From Nocardiopsis sp. YSL2 (GTDB lineage Bacteria > Actinomycetota > Actinomycetes > Streptosporangiales > Streptosporangiaceae), in NCBI RefSeq assembly GCF_030555055.1, contig NZ_JAMOAO010000001.1, positions 6,200,001-6,264,000 on the forward strand: 64,000 nt of DNA, given 5' to 3'. Position 1 is the first letter of the stretch, and the number at the start of each line of letters is the position of its first letter. Below are positions 7,982-17,324 of the stretch, piece by piece. The position numbers were made by a program, and so were the translations under genes. The notes beneath the pieces are model-generated. The model had not been told where the DNA came from. It searched no databases and saw only the letters and a list, made by a program, of their open reading frames with translations.

Positions 7982-10900
7982 CAGGCGTGACCTCCGGCGG
8001 GGGCGGCGGGGTTGGCGACGGGCAGGTAGACGTAGGCGCCGAGGATGTCGGCGTTCGGCTGGGCTTCGACCTTCAGGCCTCGGACGATCTCGCGGGACCG
8101 GCTGGTGTCGGCCTGGCGTACGCGGCGGTGCGACCGGTCGAGCTCCTCGGCGAGCCGGTTGCCGTAGGCGACCAGGTGTTCGTCGAGGTGGGGCAGGCCG
8201 TCGACGAGCTTGGCGATGCGGCGCTCGGCCGGCTGCACATCGACGTTGGCGTCCGGCTCGGCGTCGAGCAGTGCGACGGCCTCGGCGGGATCGAGCCATT
8301 CGGCGCGCTCGGGTGCGCCCCGGAAGGCGAGCATGCGGGCGTCCTCGGCGACGAGCTGCCGGGTTCCGTGCCGGGAGGGCAGCGTGAGGTGGAAGCGGTA
8401 GCGCACCAATAGCAGCGTGGTGGCCTTGCCCACGGCCGTGGTGCGCACCACCCCGCAGCGGCGGGCCGGGCGCGGGCCGTGGGTGTCCGGGTCCAAGGCG
8501 GCGTCGAGGACGTGGGAGGCCAGGGCGCCCACCACCGGATCGGTACGGACCAGGGCGGCCTCTCCCCGGGCGACGGCCGCGGTGTCCCTGAACGGGACCC
8601 GGACGCCGTCGTCGATCGCGGCGGGGCCGAGGACGGGGGCGAGCGCGTCGCGCAGCCCCGCCGGGGTCCCGGACACGTCGGCGGTGAAGCCGCCGTCGGC
8701 CGGGCGCAGGATCGCCTCCAGTTCGCGCAGGGAGCTCTCCGCGAAGGAGCGGATCTCCCCGGCGGCGCCCAGGGCCTCGCGGACGGCGGTGACCTCGCGG
8801 GCCACGTCCTGGGGGTGGATGGCGCGCTGGGCGTACTTGGAGCGGGAGAGCTTCTCGCGTTCGGCCGCCGACTTCCACTCGGCGTCCAGTTCGTCGGCCC
8901 TGACACTGACCTCGTCGGTGCCGAACAGGGCCTCCTGTTCGCCGGTGCGCGAGCGCATGAGCACCCAGTCCACGATGGCGTCGGTGACGCCCGCGGAGGA
9001 CTCGTCGGGCACCGACACGGCGATGCCGAGGTCCTTGCGGATCTGGCGGTACTTGCGGATCAGCACCTCCAGCACCTTGCCGTCGATGCCGTTGTCCCCG
9101 CCGTAGAGGGTGACGACCTTGACCTCGTCGCGCCGCTGCCCGTAGCGGTCGACGCGGCCCTCGCGCTGGTCGTGGCGGGTGGGGTTCCACGCCAGGTCGT
9201 AGTGGACGACGGCGTCGAAGGAGTGCTGGAGGTTGACGCCCTCCGACAGGCAGTCGGTGGCGACCAGCACACGCCGGGTGGGCGGGACGGCGTCCTCACC
9301 ATCCTTGGCGCGCCGGGCGGCCTCGGCCGCCGCCTCCTCGGCGAACTCCTCGATGCGCTGCACGCGCTGCTGCGGGGACAGGGTGCCGGTGACCGCCTTG
9401 ACCGTGGTCTTCCAGCCGTCCTTACCGCCCTTGTTGAGGAGGTTGCGGGCCTTGCGCCCGTCGGGGAACTCCCCCGACAGGTACTCGGCCACGTACTCGG
9501 CGGTGTCGATGTAGTGGCAGAAGACGATGGGGTTGTAGCCCTCGGCGAGCAGCGCCTTGAGGTGCTTGACCAGTGCCTTGAGCTTGGTGTCCTGGTCCGG
9601 GCCTTCCAGTGCGCGGGCCCGCTCGGCCAGGAGTGTCAGCGGGTGCTCCTCGCGCTCCTCGTCGGCCTTGGCCCCGGGGACGGTGTCCAGGCCTTCGAGC
9701 CGGTCGGTGTCGACGGCGTCGCGGGCCAGCGGAGCACCCAGCTCGTCGGCCTCCCTCGCCGATCTGGCCAGGGCGGCGGCCGAACGGGTGGTGAGGGTCT
9801 TGGCCGCGGCGCGCGGGGAGGAGACCAGGGTGCGCAGCATGGCGATCGCCGACCACCAGGCGATGCGGTACTCGCGCCCTCCCGACGCGCCGGCCTGCTC
9901 GACGCGCTCGCCCGCGTAGGCGATGGCGTCGTCGAGCAGCTTCTTGTACTCGGGGGCGAGCGTGTACTTCTCGTCCTTGAACTGGCGGTCCGAGGGGAAG
10001 GCGGTCTTCTCCGCGAGGGAATCGTCCGCCAGGCCGTCCTGCTCACTCGTCAGGTACTGGCGAACGTCGGCGCGTTTGCGCTGCACGAAGTGGCGGGCGA
10101 GCAGTTCGCGGCCGGAGGCGGTGTCGAAGTCGGCGGTGGCCAGCGCGGGCTCGACCAGGCCGAGCAGGTTGCGGAAGGCCGACTCCTTGCCGCTGTGCGG
10201 GGTGGCGGTGACCAGCAGCAGGTGACGTCGGGGGTCCTTGACCACCTTCTGCAGCAGCTCGTAGCGCAACTGGCTCTGCTTGGAGGAGGCGGTCTCGTCG
10301 GCGGCCACACAGGTGTGCGCCTCATCGACGACCACCAGGTCCGGGCAGTGGCGGACGAAGTCGTCGCGGTGCCGGGTGGACTTGATGAAGTCGGTGGAGA
10401 TGATGACGTGGCAGTGCTTGTCGAACAGGGACTGGCCCAGGTCCAGGCCGCGCTCCAGGCGGGAGACGGTGGAGGAGAGCACGAGTTCGGCGTCGATGTT
10501 GAACTTGGTGCGCAACTCCTCCTGCCACTGCTCGGCCAGGGCCGGGGAGCACAGGACCGCCAAGCCCTTGGCCTCGCCCTGGGCGAGGAGTTCGGAGGCG
10601 ATGAGTCCGGCCTCGACGGTCTTGCCGATACCGACGTCGTCGCTGATGAGCATGCGCACGGTCTGCTGGCGCAGCGCCATGAGCAGGGGGACGAGCTGGT
10701 AGGCGCGCGGCTGGACGGCGATCCCGGCCAGGGAGCGGAAGGGGCCCGCGCCGGAGCGGAAGCCGATGCGCAGAGCCGAGCGCAGCAGCCCGGCGGCCTC
10801 GGCGTTGCCCAGGTCGGAAGGGTCGGGTGGGTCGAAGGTGGCCGCGGACACCTGCTCGAAGGCGGGGAAGAGGGCGGCCACGTCGTCGTCGCTGCCTCCC

Positions 10901-11001
10901 AGGGGGCGCAGCACGAGCATGTCGGCGGCGCTTTCGGGGAGCACCACCCATTCGCGGCCCCGGGCGGAGACCAGGGAACCGGGGGCGTACATGGTGGTCA
11001 A
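7981..11001 (-). CDS. SNF2-type superfamily 2 helicase (DISARM DrmD-like)
   Basis: 1006 aa. It has the two RecA-like lobes of a SNF2/RapA-type translocase. In lobe 1 these are the Walker A loop DDVGIGKTVEAG (residues about 121-132), motif II VVVDEAHT (DEAH near 226-229) and motif III TATPHSG. In lobe 2 are the VATDCLSEGVNLQ block and motif VI QREGRVDRYGQ. The long C-terminal region is unassigned. Class 1 DISARM carries a similar helicase (DrmD) beside an adenine methyltransferase, which is the arrangement here. The chosen start is a TTG with GGAG 5 nt upstream; an in-frame ATG three codons later (10992) is the alternative. It lies 30 nt after the kinase-helicase gene and overlaps the methyltransferase gene. 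Confidence 0.88.
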   Translation of the reverse strand: MTTMYAPGSLVSARGREWVVLPESAADMLVLRPLGGSDDDVAALFPAFEQVSAATFDPPDPSDLGNAEAAGLLRSALRIGFRSGAGPFRSLAGIAVQPRAYQLVPLLMALRQQTVRMLISDDVGIGKTVEAGLIASELLAQGEAKGLAVLCSPALAEQWQEELRTKFNIDAELVLSSTVSRLERGLDLGQSLFDKHCHVIISTDFIKSTRHRDDFVRHCPDLVVVDEAHTCVAADETASSKQSQLRYELLQKVVKDPRRHLLLVTATPHSGKESAFRNLLGLVEPALATADFDTASGRELLARHFVQRKRADVRQYLTSEQDGLADDSLAEKTAFPSDRQFKDEKYTLAPEYKKLLDDAIAYAGERVEQAGASGGREYRIAWWSAIAMLRTLVSSPRAAAKTLTTRSAAALARSAREADELGAPLARDAVDTDRLEGLDTVPGAKADEEREEHPLTLLAERARALEGPDQDTKLKALVKHLKALLAEGYNPIVFCHYIDTAEYVAEYLSGEFPDGRKARNLLNKGGKDGWKTTVKAVTGTLSPQQRVQRIEEFAEEAAAEAARRAKDGEDAVPPTRRVLVATDCLSEGVNLQHSFDAVVHYDLAWNPTRHDQREGRVDRYGQRRDEVKVVTLYGGDNGIDGKVLEVLIRKYRQIRKDLGIAVSVPDESSAGVTDAIVDWVLMRSRTGEQEALFGTDEVSVRADELDAEWKSAAEREKLSRSKYAQRAIHPQDVAREVTAVREALGAAGEIRSFAESSLRELEAILRPADGGFTADVSGTPAGLRDALAPVLGPAAIDDGVRVPFRDTAAVARGEAALVRTDPVVGALASHVLDAALDPDTHGPRPARRCGVVRTTAVGKATTLLLVRYRFHLTLPSRHGTRQLVAEDARMLAFRGAPERAEWLDPAEAVALLDAEPDANVDVQPAERRIAKLVDGLPHLDEHLVAYGNRLAEELDRSHRRVRQADTSRSREIVRGLKVEAQPNADILGAYVYLPVANPAAPAGGHA

Positions 11002-11031
11002 AGCGTCTCCAAGTTCATTGCGGGGGGCGGG

Positions 11032-14000
11032 TCAGCGGCGGCTTCCGGAGCCGAAGACGTACTCGTGGCGCTGCGTGATGAGGCGCCAGTCGGCGTCGTG
11101 GGGCACGCGGACGACCTCCCAGCCGTAGTCCTCCAGGCGTTCGGCGGCCTCGCCGTCGCGCTGGGCCACATACGGGTCCTGGTGTACGGGGCCGTCGACG
11201 AACACCGCCACCTGCGCTCCAGCGAGACGGTAGACGAAGTCGGGTCGTGCGGAGGCCTCCTCGACGAACACCTGTCCGGCGTCCGGCATGCGGTAGCCGT
11301 TCTCCTTGAGGAACTCGATGAACGCGCGTTCGAGGTCGGTGTCGGACTCGTCCTTCAGGACGCTCATCTGCTCGGTGCGGGAGACCCCCTGCCCGGTGGG
11401 GAGGGTCTCGGAGTCGGCCAGCCGCAGGAGCAGGTCGCGGATCATCCGGCGGTCGATGAGCTGGTGGTGCCGCTGGTTGCCGTAGGTGAGCAGGCAGTCG
11501 TAGCAGCCTCGGGCGCAGGCCTTGTCGACGTCGACGCCGTCCTCGTCCATGTGGCAGATGGCCAGGGCGGTCCGGGCCGCTTCGGCCAGGTAGCCGGGGT
11601 TGGCCTGGATCTGGCGGAGGACGCCGGCACCGCCCTCCGCTGCCTCGGTGAACAGCATCCGATCCCGGGGCCCCTCGTTCGGCGGCAGCAGCTCGCTGGT
11701 CAGCTCGGCGTCCTCCAGCTCGAAGGCGGTCTCGATGCCGCGCTCCAAGGCGTACATGAGCGTCAGCGCCTGCTCCTGGGGCAGCCCCGCGCCCAGATGC
11801 AGCGTGACGATGTTGCGGCGGTCCTCGACGTAGGGGATGACCAGCTTCTTGCGGCCGCGCTCCTCCCCGCCGTCCTCGATGAGGGGCAGGTCCGCCGAGT
11901 CGCCCACCGCTTTCTTGGCGTCCTGCTCGTTGAGCCACTTGCCGGTGGCCGGGTCGAGCCAGAAACCGTCGGGGGCGCTCTTGTCCTTGACGCGCAGCCG
12001 ACCCAGGTTGGTGACGCGCACGGTCGCGGAGTCGCCGTAGTGGAGGGTGGCCAGCCGTCCGCGGGCGTCGGAGACCTCGGCGTCCTGTCGGCCTACGCGC
12101 TCGCCGTGGTCGGCGAACCGGTAGGAGGTCACCAGGCGGAACCCGGCACGGCGGCGCTCCTCCTCGTCCGAGGAGATCCGCTCGCGCTTGGTGGTGTAGA
12201 CGGTGTGCATCTGCAGGAGGCCGTAGGAGGCGTGCAGCTTCTCACCGCACAGGTCGCACTTGTCCTTCTTCAACTCCTCGGCGTGGTGGTAACCGCAGTG
12301 ATCGCACCGGAAGGCCTTGGAGGTCGTCAGCTCCCCGCTGGATTCCGGGGGAAGCTGGATACGCGTCACCTGGTACCGGGACCCCTCGTGGTAGATGAGG
12401 GCACCGGGGCCGAACTCGCGGACGGCCACGAAGCGCGGCCGCTGCAGGAAGTCGCCGTCCTCGGCGAAGCGGCGGCCGGTGACGGGAATGTAGGCGGCCA
12501 GTGGCAGGCGCGGGAACGAGTAGCCGGGCAGGAAGCCCTCACTGGCCAGGTAACGGTAGGGGTTGAAGTCGCTGAGCAGGGACTTGCTGTCCTGGCTGTT
12601 GTTCTCCAGCAGGTTGAGCTGGGTCTCGGCTTCGCGGCGGCGGCGCTGGGCCTGGGCCTTGTCGCGTTCGGTGAGGCTGGTGTCGCGGATGCGGCGGTGC
12701 TGCTCTTCGCGGTCGATCAGCGCGGCCGTGAACAGGTCCCGCCAGCGGTCGAAGGCGTTGTCGAACCGTTCGGGGGCGGTGCGGACCTTGCGCTCCAGCC
12801 AGGAGTCGTCCCACCACACCAGTCGCTTGAGGTCGGGGAAGACGTCCTTGAAGACCTCGCGGGCGGCGATGACCGTGCGCCGCTGGGCTTCGGTCTCGTG
12901 GATGGCGCGGCGGACCGTGTCGCGCAGGCGCAGCTCCGGTGCGGGGACGCGTTGGGCGGTGTCGTAGGAGGGGTCGATGACGTCGGGGATGGCACCGCCG
13001 AGCTTCAGAGCGGTCTCCGCGAGCCAGATCGCCTGCAGGTGGGCCAGGAAGAGGTCCTCGTTGGCCAGATCCAGGCGGGGCGCCTGCACCACACCGGAGA
13101 CCATCTTGGCGGAGCGGCGGAAGTAGTACTGGTCGTGGCTGTTGCCCGTCGCGCAGTAGGTGGTGACCAGGGCCGGCTGACCGCTTCGGCCCGCGCGGCC
13201 GCTGCGCTGTGCGTAGTTGGCCGGAGTGGGCGGGACGTTGCGCATCATGACCGCGTTGAGGTCCTTGATGTCCACCCCCAGCTCCATGGTGGGCGAGCAG
13301 TACAGCAGCTTCAGCTCGGCGTCGCTGAACTGCTGTTCCCTCCGCTCGCGCTCGTCCGGCGTGACCTGGGCGGTGTGCTCTCGGGCGACCATTCCGGTGA
13401 ACGCGCGGGCCGCGTCTCGGTACAGGTCCCGGAAGAACTCGTTGACGCGCGGCCCCTCTCCCGAGGCGTAGGTGCGGGTGAGCGGGTCGTGCACGCCGAC
13501 CCTCCCGTCGCCCTTGCGCCACACCAGGCAGGCCGCCGAGACCCGGTAGCCGGTGACGGCGTCGTCGCGGCGCTGGAAGCGGGGGCCACGACGCGGGGGC
13601 GCGTCGACGACCTCGGTGAGCTGGCCGCCTTTGACCAGGACCTTGAACAGGTCGGCGATGATCTTCTGCAGGATCTGGGGCGTCTTCTCCTCCTTGTCCA
13701 GGTGGTCGAAGTAGCGGCGGCGCAGGAACCGGCCGAATTTGCCGCGTCCGGACAGGAACAGGGAGGAGCGACTCAGGCCGGGGCGGGAGGGGCCGGGGTA
13801 GGCGGTGCCGACCTTGGGCTTGTCGTTGTCCGACAGCACCCACGGGCCGTCCAGCCGTTCTTCGCTGGAACGGCGGAAGGAGTCGAAGTCGTCGCGGAAG
13901 TACTGGACGTCGATGGCCAGGCCCCGGCGCAGTTCGTCCAGGAGGACCCGCATGGCCTCGCGGCGCTGGGCGACGTCGAGGGTCCGCAGGAGGGGATCGG

Positions 14001-17000
14001 CTTTCTCCCACCGCTCCTCCCGCTCGGCGAGCCAGTCCAGGCCGGCGTAGTCGACGCCGAGCAGGCCGGTCTGTTCCAGGTTGGGCATGGTCACGCGCCA
14101 GCCGCGTTCCAGGTCCCGGTACAGGCGGAAGGCGATGACGTCGCGCAGTGCGCCCGCGGCCTGTTGGAGGAGGAAGGGCGCCTGGTCGGGGTTCTTGGCG
14201 TAGTCCTCCGGTCCCAGACCCATGACCTCGGTGACGCGCGCCGCCAGGTGCTCGTGGGTGAGGCCGTCGTCGGCGGCCTGCTCCAGCGCACGGTACAGGG
14301 CACTGCGCAACTGGGTGACCTGGACGAAGTCGTTGAAGTGGCCGGCCTGGAGGGAGGCGTCCTGGCGGTTGTCGACGAAGGTCAGCAGCTTGCGTGCCCG
14401 CTTGGGCAGCGCTTCGGCCGGGACCGAGGTCAGCGAGCGCACGATGGAGCCGGAGATCAGCGAGGTCGCCGAGGAGCGCCCTTCCTGGTCGAGGGTGGCG
14501 AGCTTGGCGAAGTCGCTTCCACGGGTCTGCTCATAGCTGACCCCGCAGTGCAGGCAGAACAGGAACGGGGCGGGGATGAACGCGGCCGCCAGGTTCCCCA
14601 TGCCCTCCCGACCGCGCACGTCGACGGTGACCGAACGCGGTACGCGGCCCTGGAAGGAGGTCCGGATCCGGTCCTGGTCGTGTTCGTCGCCCTCCAGCCA
14701 GGAGTCGGGCAGCAGGCGCTGGTCGATCACCTCGTCGGTCGTTCCGGGCCAGGGGCGGTCCGGGGAGACGAACAGGTAGCCCTCGGTGGCGTCGTCGACG
14801 GTTTCGAGGGTGCCCCGCCTGGACTGGTAGACGACGGCCTGGTCGCTCTGCTTGCGCCACACCGACATGTACTCCTGGCCGCACTCACGGCAGAAGGCCA
14901 GCGGAAGGAGGATCTTCCCGTCCGATCCGGGTTCCTCGAGCTGGTAGTCGCGGGTCAGGTGGCGCGCCTCGGGGTGCTCCAGGGTGGCGTAGACCGTGTC
15001 GCCCTTGGAGAGGAACTGGTGGAGGCGGAAGGCGAACAGGGGGCGGCGGTTGATCGGGTTGACCGCCTGGGCACCGGCTTCCAGGGTGCGGCGGATCGCG
15101 GCGACGCACTGGTCGGCCGGGACGCCGGTGGACTTCGACAGTTCCTGGGCCGCGGCCTCCACGGTGGTGGGCCTGCGGCGCACGAGGCGACCGGACTCGT
15201 CGGTGTCCAGGCCGAACGTGCTCTCGATCCACCGGGCCAGGGGGTCACTGTAGAGCTCGTTGTAGGTGGCCGGAGCCTCCCGGCGGGAGAGCAGCTCGGG
15301 CGGCACCCGGTCGGGGGCCTCCTCGGTGGCGCGGATCAGTGTCTCGGTGATGACGTTGTCGGGACTGACCTCGTCGCCGAAGACCTTGGTGGCGACGTCG
15401 GCCACCACGCGCTTCTGGTCGTCGGCGGTGCCCTCGGAGGACATGGTGGCGGAGGTGCCCACGCACTGGGCATCCGGAGACTCACAGGCCTGGCGTACGC
15501 GGCGGATGAGCAGGGCGACGTCGGCGCCCTGGCGGCCGCGGTAGGTGTGCAGTTCGTCGAAGACGAGGAACTCCAGGCCGCGCGCCATCTTGACGAGGGT
15601 GTCGCGCTCGCCGGGGCGGGTGAGCATGAGCTCGAGCATGACGTAGTTGGTGAGCAGGATGTCCGGCGGGTCGTCCCGGATCTCCTTGCGCCGGTTCTCG
15701 CCCTCCTGGCCGGTGTAGCGGGCGAAGGTGACGGGCTCGCGCCCCTTTCCGTAGCCGTGGGTGAGGAACTTCTCCAGTTCCTTGACCTGGCTGTTGGCGA
15801 GGGCGTTCATCGGGTAGACGACGATGGCGCGTACCCGCTTGGCCGGTGAGCGGCCCTGCTGCTTCTCCTGCTCGCGTTCGCGCAGGACGCGGTCGACGAT
15901 GGGGACGATGTAGCCCAGGGACTTTCCGGATCCGGTCCCGGTGGTCAGAACGTAGGACTTTCCGCTCTGGGCGGCTTCGACGGCCTCTCGCTGGTGGCGG
16001 TGCAGAGAGAGCGGACGGCCGTCGCAGACCGTGCTGTTCTCCCTCTTCTTGTCCTGGAAGATGCTCGCGCACTCTGCGTGCAGCAGCCCTGCGCCGACCA
16101 GTTCGGGGACAGTGCCGCCGGAGGCGAAGAACGGGTTGAGGGACAGCCACGGGTCCGGCCACTGGGACTTGGCGTCCATGTCGTTGCGCAGGAGTTCGAC
16201 GACGCGTTCGTCGCGCAGGACCGTACCGCCCTCGGTGAAGGCGCGGTAGTCGCTGATGAGGGTGTCGTGGACGTGGAAGACGTCCATGACGTTGGAGGGT
16301 GCGGTCGGTTCGGCGGGGGCGGACATGCCGCCCGGCCGTGGACGGGGGGACATCGTCCCGGAGGCGGGGAGGGACATGGTGGGGTCGTAGTCGTCCCAGC
16401 CCTCGACGGAGACGTGCGCGCGGGCCAGGGGCAGGAGGGCGTCCCTCACCTCGGCGGCGTTCACGGGGCGGTGAGCAGGGTCCTTCTCCAGCAACTGCTC
16501 GATGAGGCGTACCAGGCCGGTGGGGAGGTCACGGCGCATGAGCGTGATCAGGGGGACGGGGTCGTTCAGGTGCTTGGGTCCGAGTTCGAGGTGGCCCGCG
16601 CCGCTGAAGGGAGGCGTGCCGGTGAGGAGCTCGTACAGGACGCAGCCCAGGGCGTACAGGTCCGCGGCGGCGGACACCTGGGAGCCCCGGAACTGTTCGG
16701 GGGCCATGTAGCGCGCCGTACCCACGGTGGAGTCGGTGGTCGTGAGCTGGGTGAGGTCGGGGTCGTCGATGATCCGGCCGATGCCGAAGTCCAGGACGCT
16801 GACACGGCCGCCGCGCGCGATCTTCACGTTGGCCGGCTTCAGGTCGCGGTGGACGATGGAGCTGGTGTGCGCCGCGTACAGGGCGTCGGCGATCTGGGCG
16901 CCGATGGCGGCCACCCACGCGACGGGCAGGTGGTGTTCCTCCGAGCTCAGGTCGCCCAGATCGACGCCGTCGACGAGCTCCATCGCCAGGTAGGGCAGGT

Positions 17001-17283
17001 AACCGCCATCGGAGGAGTCGACATTGCCGTCCACCAGCCGCGGGATGCCGGGGTGGTCGAGTCTGCGCATGATGTCGACCTCGCGCAGGAAGCGTCGGGT
17101 GTTCTTCTCCTTCGGGTCGACGTAGGCCCCCGACCGGGAACGCCGGATGAGCTTGACCGCGACCTCCCGGTCGAACGCGCCGTCCGGAGCCTGGCGGTCC
17201 TCAGCGCGGAAGACCTCGCCGAACCCGCCCGTGCCGATGGCCTCCAGGAGCCGGAACCGGCCCGCCAGCTCTTGCCGTTCCAT
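11032..17283 (-). CDS. Ser/Thr kinase - DEAD/DEAH helicase - DUF1998 - nuclease-like fusion
   Basis: 2083 aa, four parts. (1) Residues 10-285 are a complete Hanks-type kinase: glycine loop GTGGFGEVF, Lys44 in VAVKLIRR, HRDLKPANV (Asp147), DFG (165-167), APE (194-196). (2) A linker follows, then a superfamily 2 helicase with Walker A TGTGSGKS near 448-455, DELH near 576-579 and a GTSAT motif III. (3) A zinc-ribbon-like CDHCGYHH...CDLCGEK near 1660-1680 and the DUF1998 signature CARGCYDCLLTYGNQRHH near 1920-1935. (4) The last 90 residues contain RPDFVYRL and VAVFVDGPVH, resembling the Vsr/DUF559 branch of PD-(D/E)XK folds with a poor Glu/Lys match. DISARM splits helicase and DUF1998 into DrmA/DrmB; Druantia DruE fuses them; neither has a kinase. 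ATG 17283 has AAGG 5 nt upstream. First gene of a three-gene operon. Confidence 0.9.
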   Translation of the reverse strand: MERQELAGRFRLLEAIGTGGFGEVFRAEDRQAPDGAFDREVAVKLIRRSRSGAYVDPKEKNTRRFLREVDIMRRLDHPGIPRLVDGNVDSSDGGYLPYLAMELVDGVDLGDLSSEEHHLPVAWVAAIGAQIADALYAAHTSSIVHRDLKPANVKIARGGRVSVLDFGIGRIIDDPDLTQLTTTDSTVGTARYMAPEQFRGSQVSAAADLYALGCVLYELLTGTPPFSGAGHLELGPKHLNDPVPLITLMRRDLPTGLVRLIEQLLEKDPAHRPVNAAEVRDALLPLARAHVSVEGWDDYDPTMSLPASGTMSPRPRPGGMSAPAEPTAPSNVMDVFHVHDTLISDYRAFTEGGTVLRDERVVELLRNDMDAKSQWPDPWLSLNPFFASGGTVPELVGAGLLHAECASIFQDKKRENSTVCDGRPLSLHRHQREAVEAAQSGKSYVLTTGTGSGKSLGYIVPIVDRVLREREQEKQQGRSPAKRVRAIVVYPMNALANSQVKELEKFLTHGYGKGREPVTFARYTGQEGENRRKEIRDDPPDILLTNYVMLELMLTRPGERDTLVKMARGLEFLVFDELHTYRGRQGADVALLIRRVRQACESPDAQCVGTSATMSSEGTADDQKRVVADVATKVFGDEVSPDNVITETLIRATEEAPDRVPPELLSRREAPATYNELYSDPLARWIESTFGLDTDESGRLVRRRPTTVEAAAQELSKSTGVPADQCVAAIRRTLEAGAQAVNPINRRPLFAFRLHQFLSKGDTVYATLEHPEARHLTRDYQLEEPGSDGKILLPLAFCRECGQEYMSVWRKQSDQAVVYQSRRGTLETVDDATEGYLFVSPDRPWPGTTDEVIDQRLLPDSWLEGDEHDQDRIRTSFQGRVPRSVTVDVRGREGMGNLAAAFIPAPFLFCLHCGVSYEQTRGSDFAKLATLDQEGRSSATSLISGSIVRSLTSVPAEALPKRARKLLTFVDNRQDASLQAGHFNDFVQVTQLRSALYRALEQAADDGLTHEHLAARVTEVMGLGPEDYAKNPDQAPFLLQQAAGALRDVIAFRLYRDLERGWRVTMPNLEQTGLLGVDYAGLDWLAEREERWEKADPLLRTLDVAQRREAMRVLLDELRRGLAIDVQYFRDDFDSFRRSSEERLDGPWVLSDNDKPKVGTAYPGPSRPGLSRSSLFLSGRGKFGRFLRRRYFDHLDKEEKTPQILQKIIADLFKVLVKGGQLTEVVDAPPRRGPRFQRRDDAVTGYRVSAACLVWRKGDGRVGVHDPLTRTYASGEGPRVNEFFRDLYRDAARAFTGMVAREHTAQVTPDERERREQQFSDAELKLLYCSPTMELGVDIKDLNAVMMRNVPPTPANYAQRSGRAGRSGQPALVTTYCATGNSHDQYYFRRSAKMVSGVVQAPRLDLANEDLFLAHLQAIWLAETALKLGGAIPDVIDPSYDTAQRVPAPELRLRDTVRRAIHETEAQRRTVIAAREVFKDVFPDLKRLVWWDDSWLERKVRTAPERFDNAFDRWRDLFTAALIDREEQHRRIRDTSLTERDKAQAQRRRREAETQLNLLENNSQDSKSLLSDFNPYRYLASEGFLPGYSFPRLPLAAYIPVTGRRFAEDGDFLQRPRFVAVREFGPGALIYHEGSRYQVTRIQLPPESSGELTTSKAFRCDHCGYHHAEELKKDKCDLCGEKLHASYGLLQMHTVYTTKRERISSDEEERRRAGFRLVTSYRFADHGERVGRQDAEVSDARGRLATLHYGDSATVRVTNLGRLRVKDKSAPDGFWLDPATGKWLNEQDAKKAVGDSADLPLIEDGGEERGRKKLVIPYVEDRRNIVTLHLGAGLPQEQALTLMYALERGIETAFELEDAELTSELLPPNEGPRDRMLFTEAAEGGAGVLRQIQANPGYLAEAARTALAICHMDEDGVDVDKACARGCYDCLLTYGNQRHHQLIDRRMIRDLLLRLADSETLPTGQGVSRTEQMSVLKDESDTDLERAFIEFLKENGYRMPDAGQVFVEEASARPDFVYRLAGAQVAVFVDGPVHQDPYVAQRDGEAAERLEDYGWEVVRVPHDADWRLITQRHEYVFGSGSRR

Positions 17284-17311
17284 GTCCGCCTTCTTCCCTC
17301 GCGCCCGGCTG

Positions 17312-17324
17312 CTACCGACGGTAG
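17312..17324. promoter_or_regulatory. Palindrome in the 358-nt divergent promoter region of the defence block
   Basis: CTACCGACGGTAG is a perfect 6+1+6 palindrome, 28 nt upstream of the kinase-helicase start. The surrounding spacer (17284-17641) separates the two divergent halves of the defence block and holds no gene of its own. On the plus side TTGTCC (17607) and TACGGT (17630), 17 nt apart, sit just before ATG 17642 and could drive a leaderless transcript; a TTGACA lies at 17584. The palindrome could be an operator, but no cognate regulator is identified apart from the HTH of the neighbouring gene. Confidence 0.4.

Noticed and set aside
8479..15849. A 2456-codon open frame on the plus strand across the helicase genes
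   Set aside because: It is the antisense shadow of two high-GC minus-strand genes with clear helicase motifs. Its product is Gly/Val/Leu/Gln-rich without domains, and it crosses the boundary of two real genes.
3875..17283. Annotation as canonical class 1 DISARM
   Set aside because: Separate DrmA, DrmB and the PLD protein DrmC are absent, helicase and DUF1998 are one chain, and a kinase is fused. Only the SNF2 and methyltransferase parts correspond.
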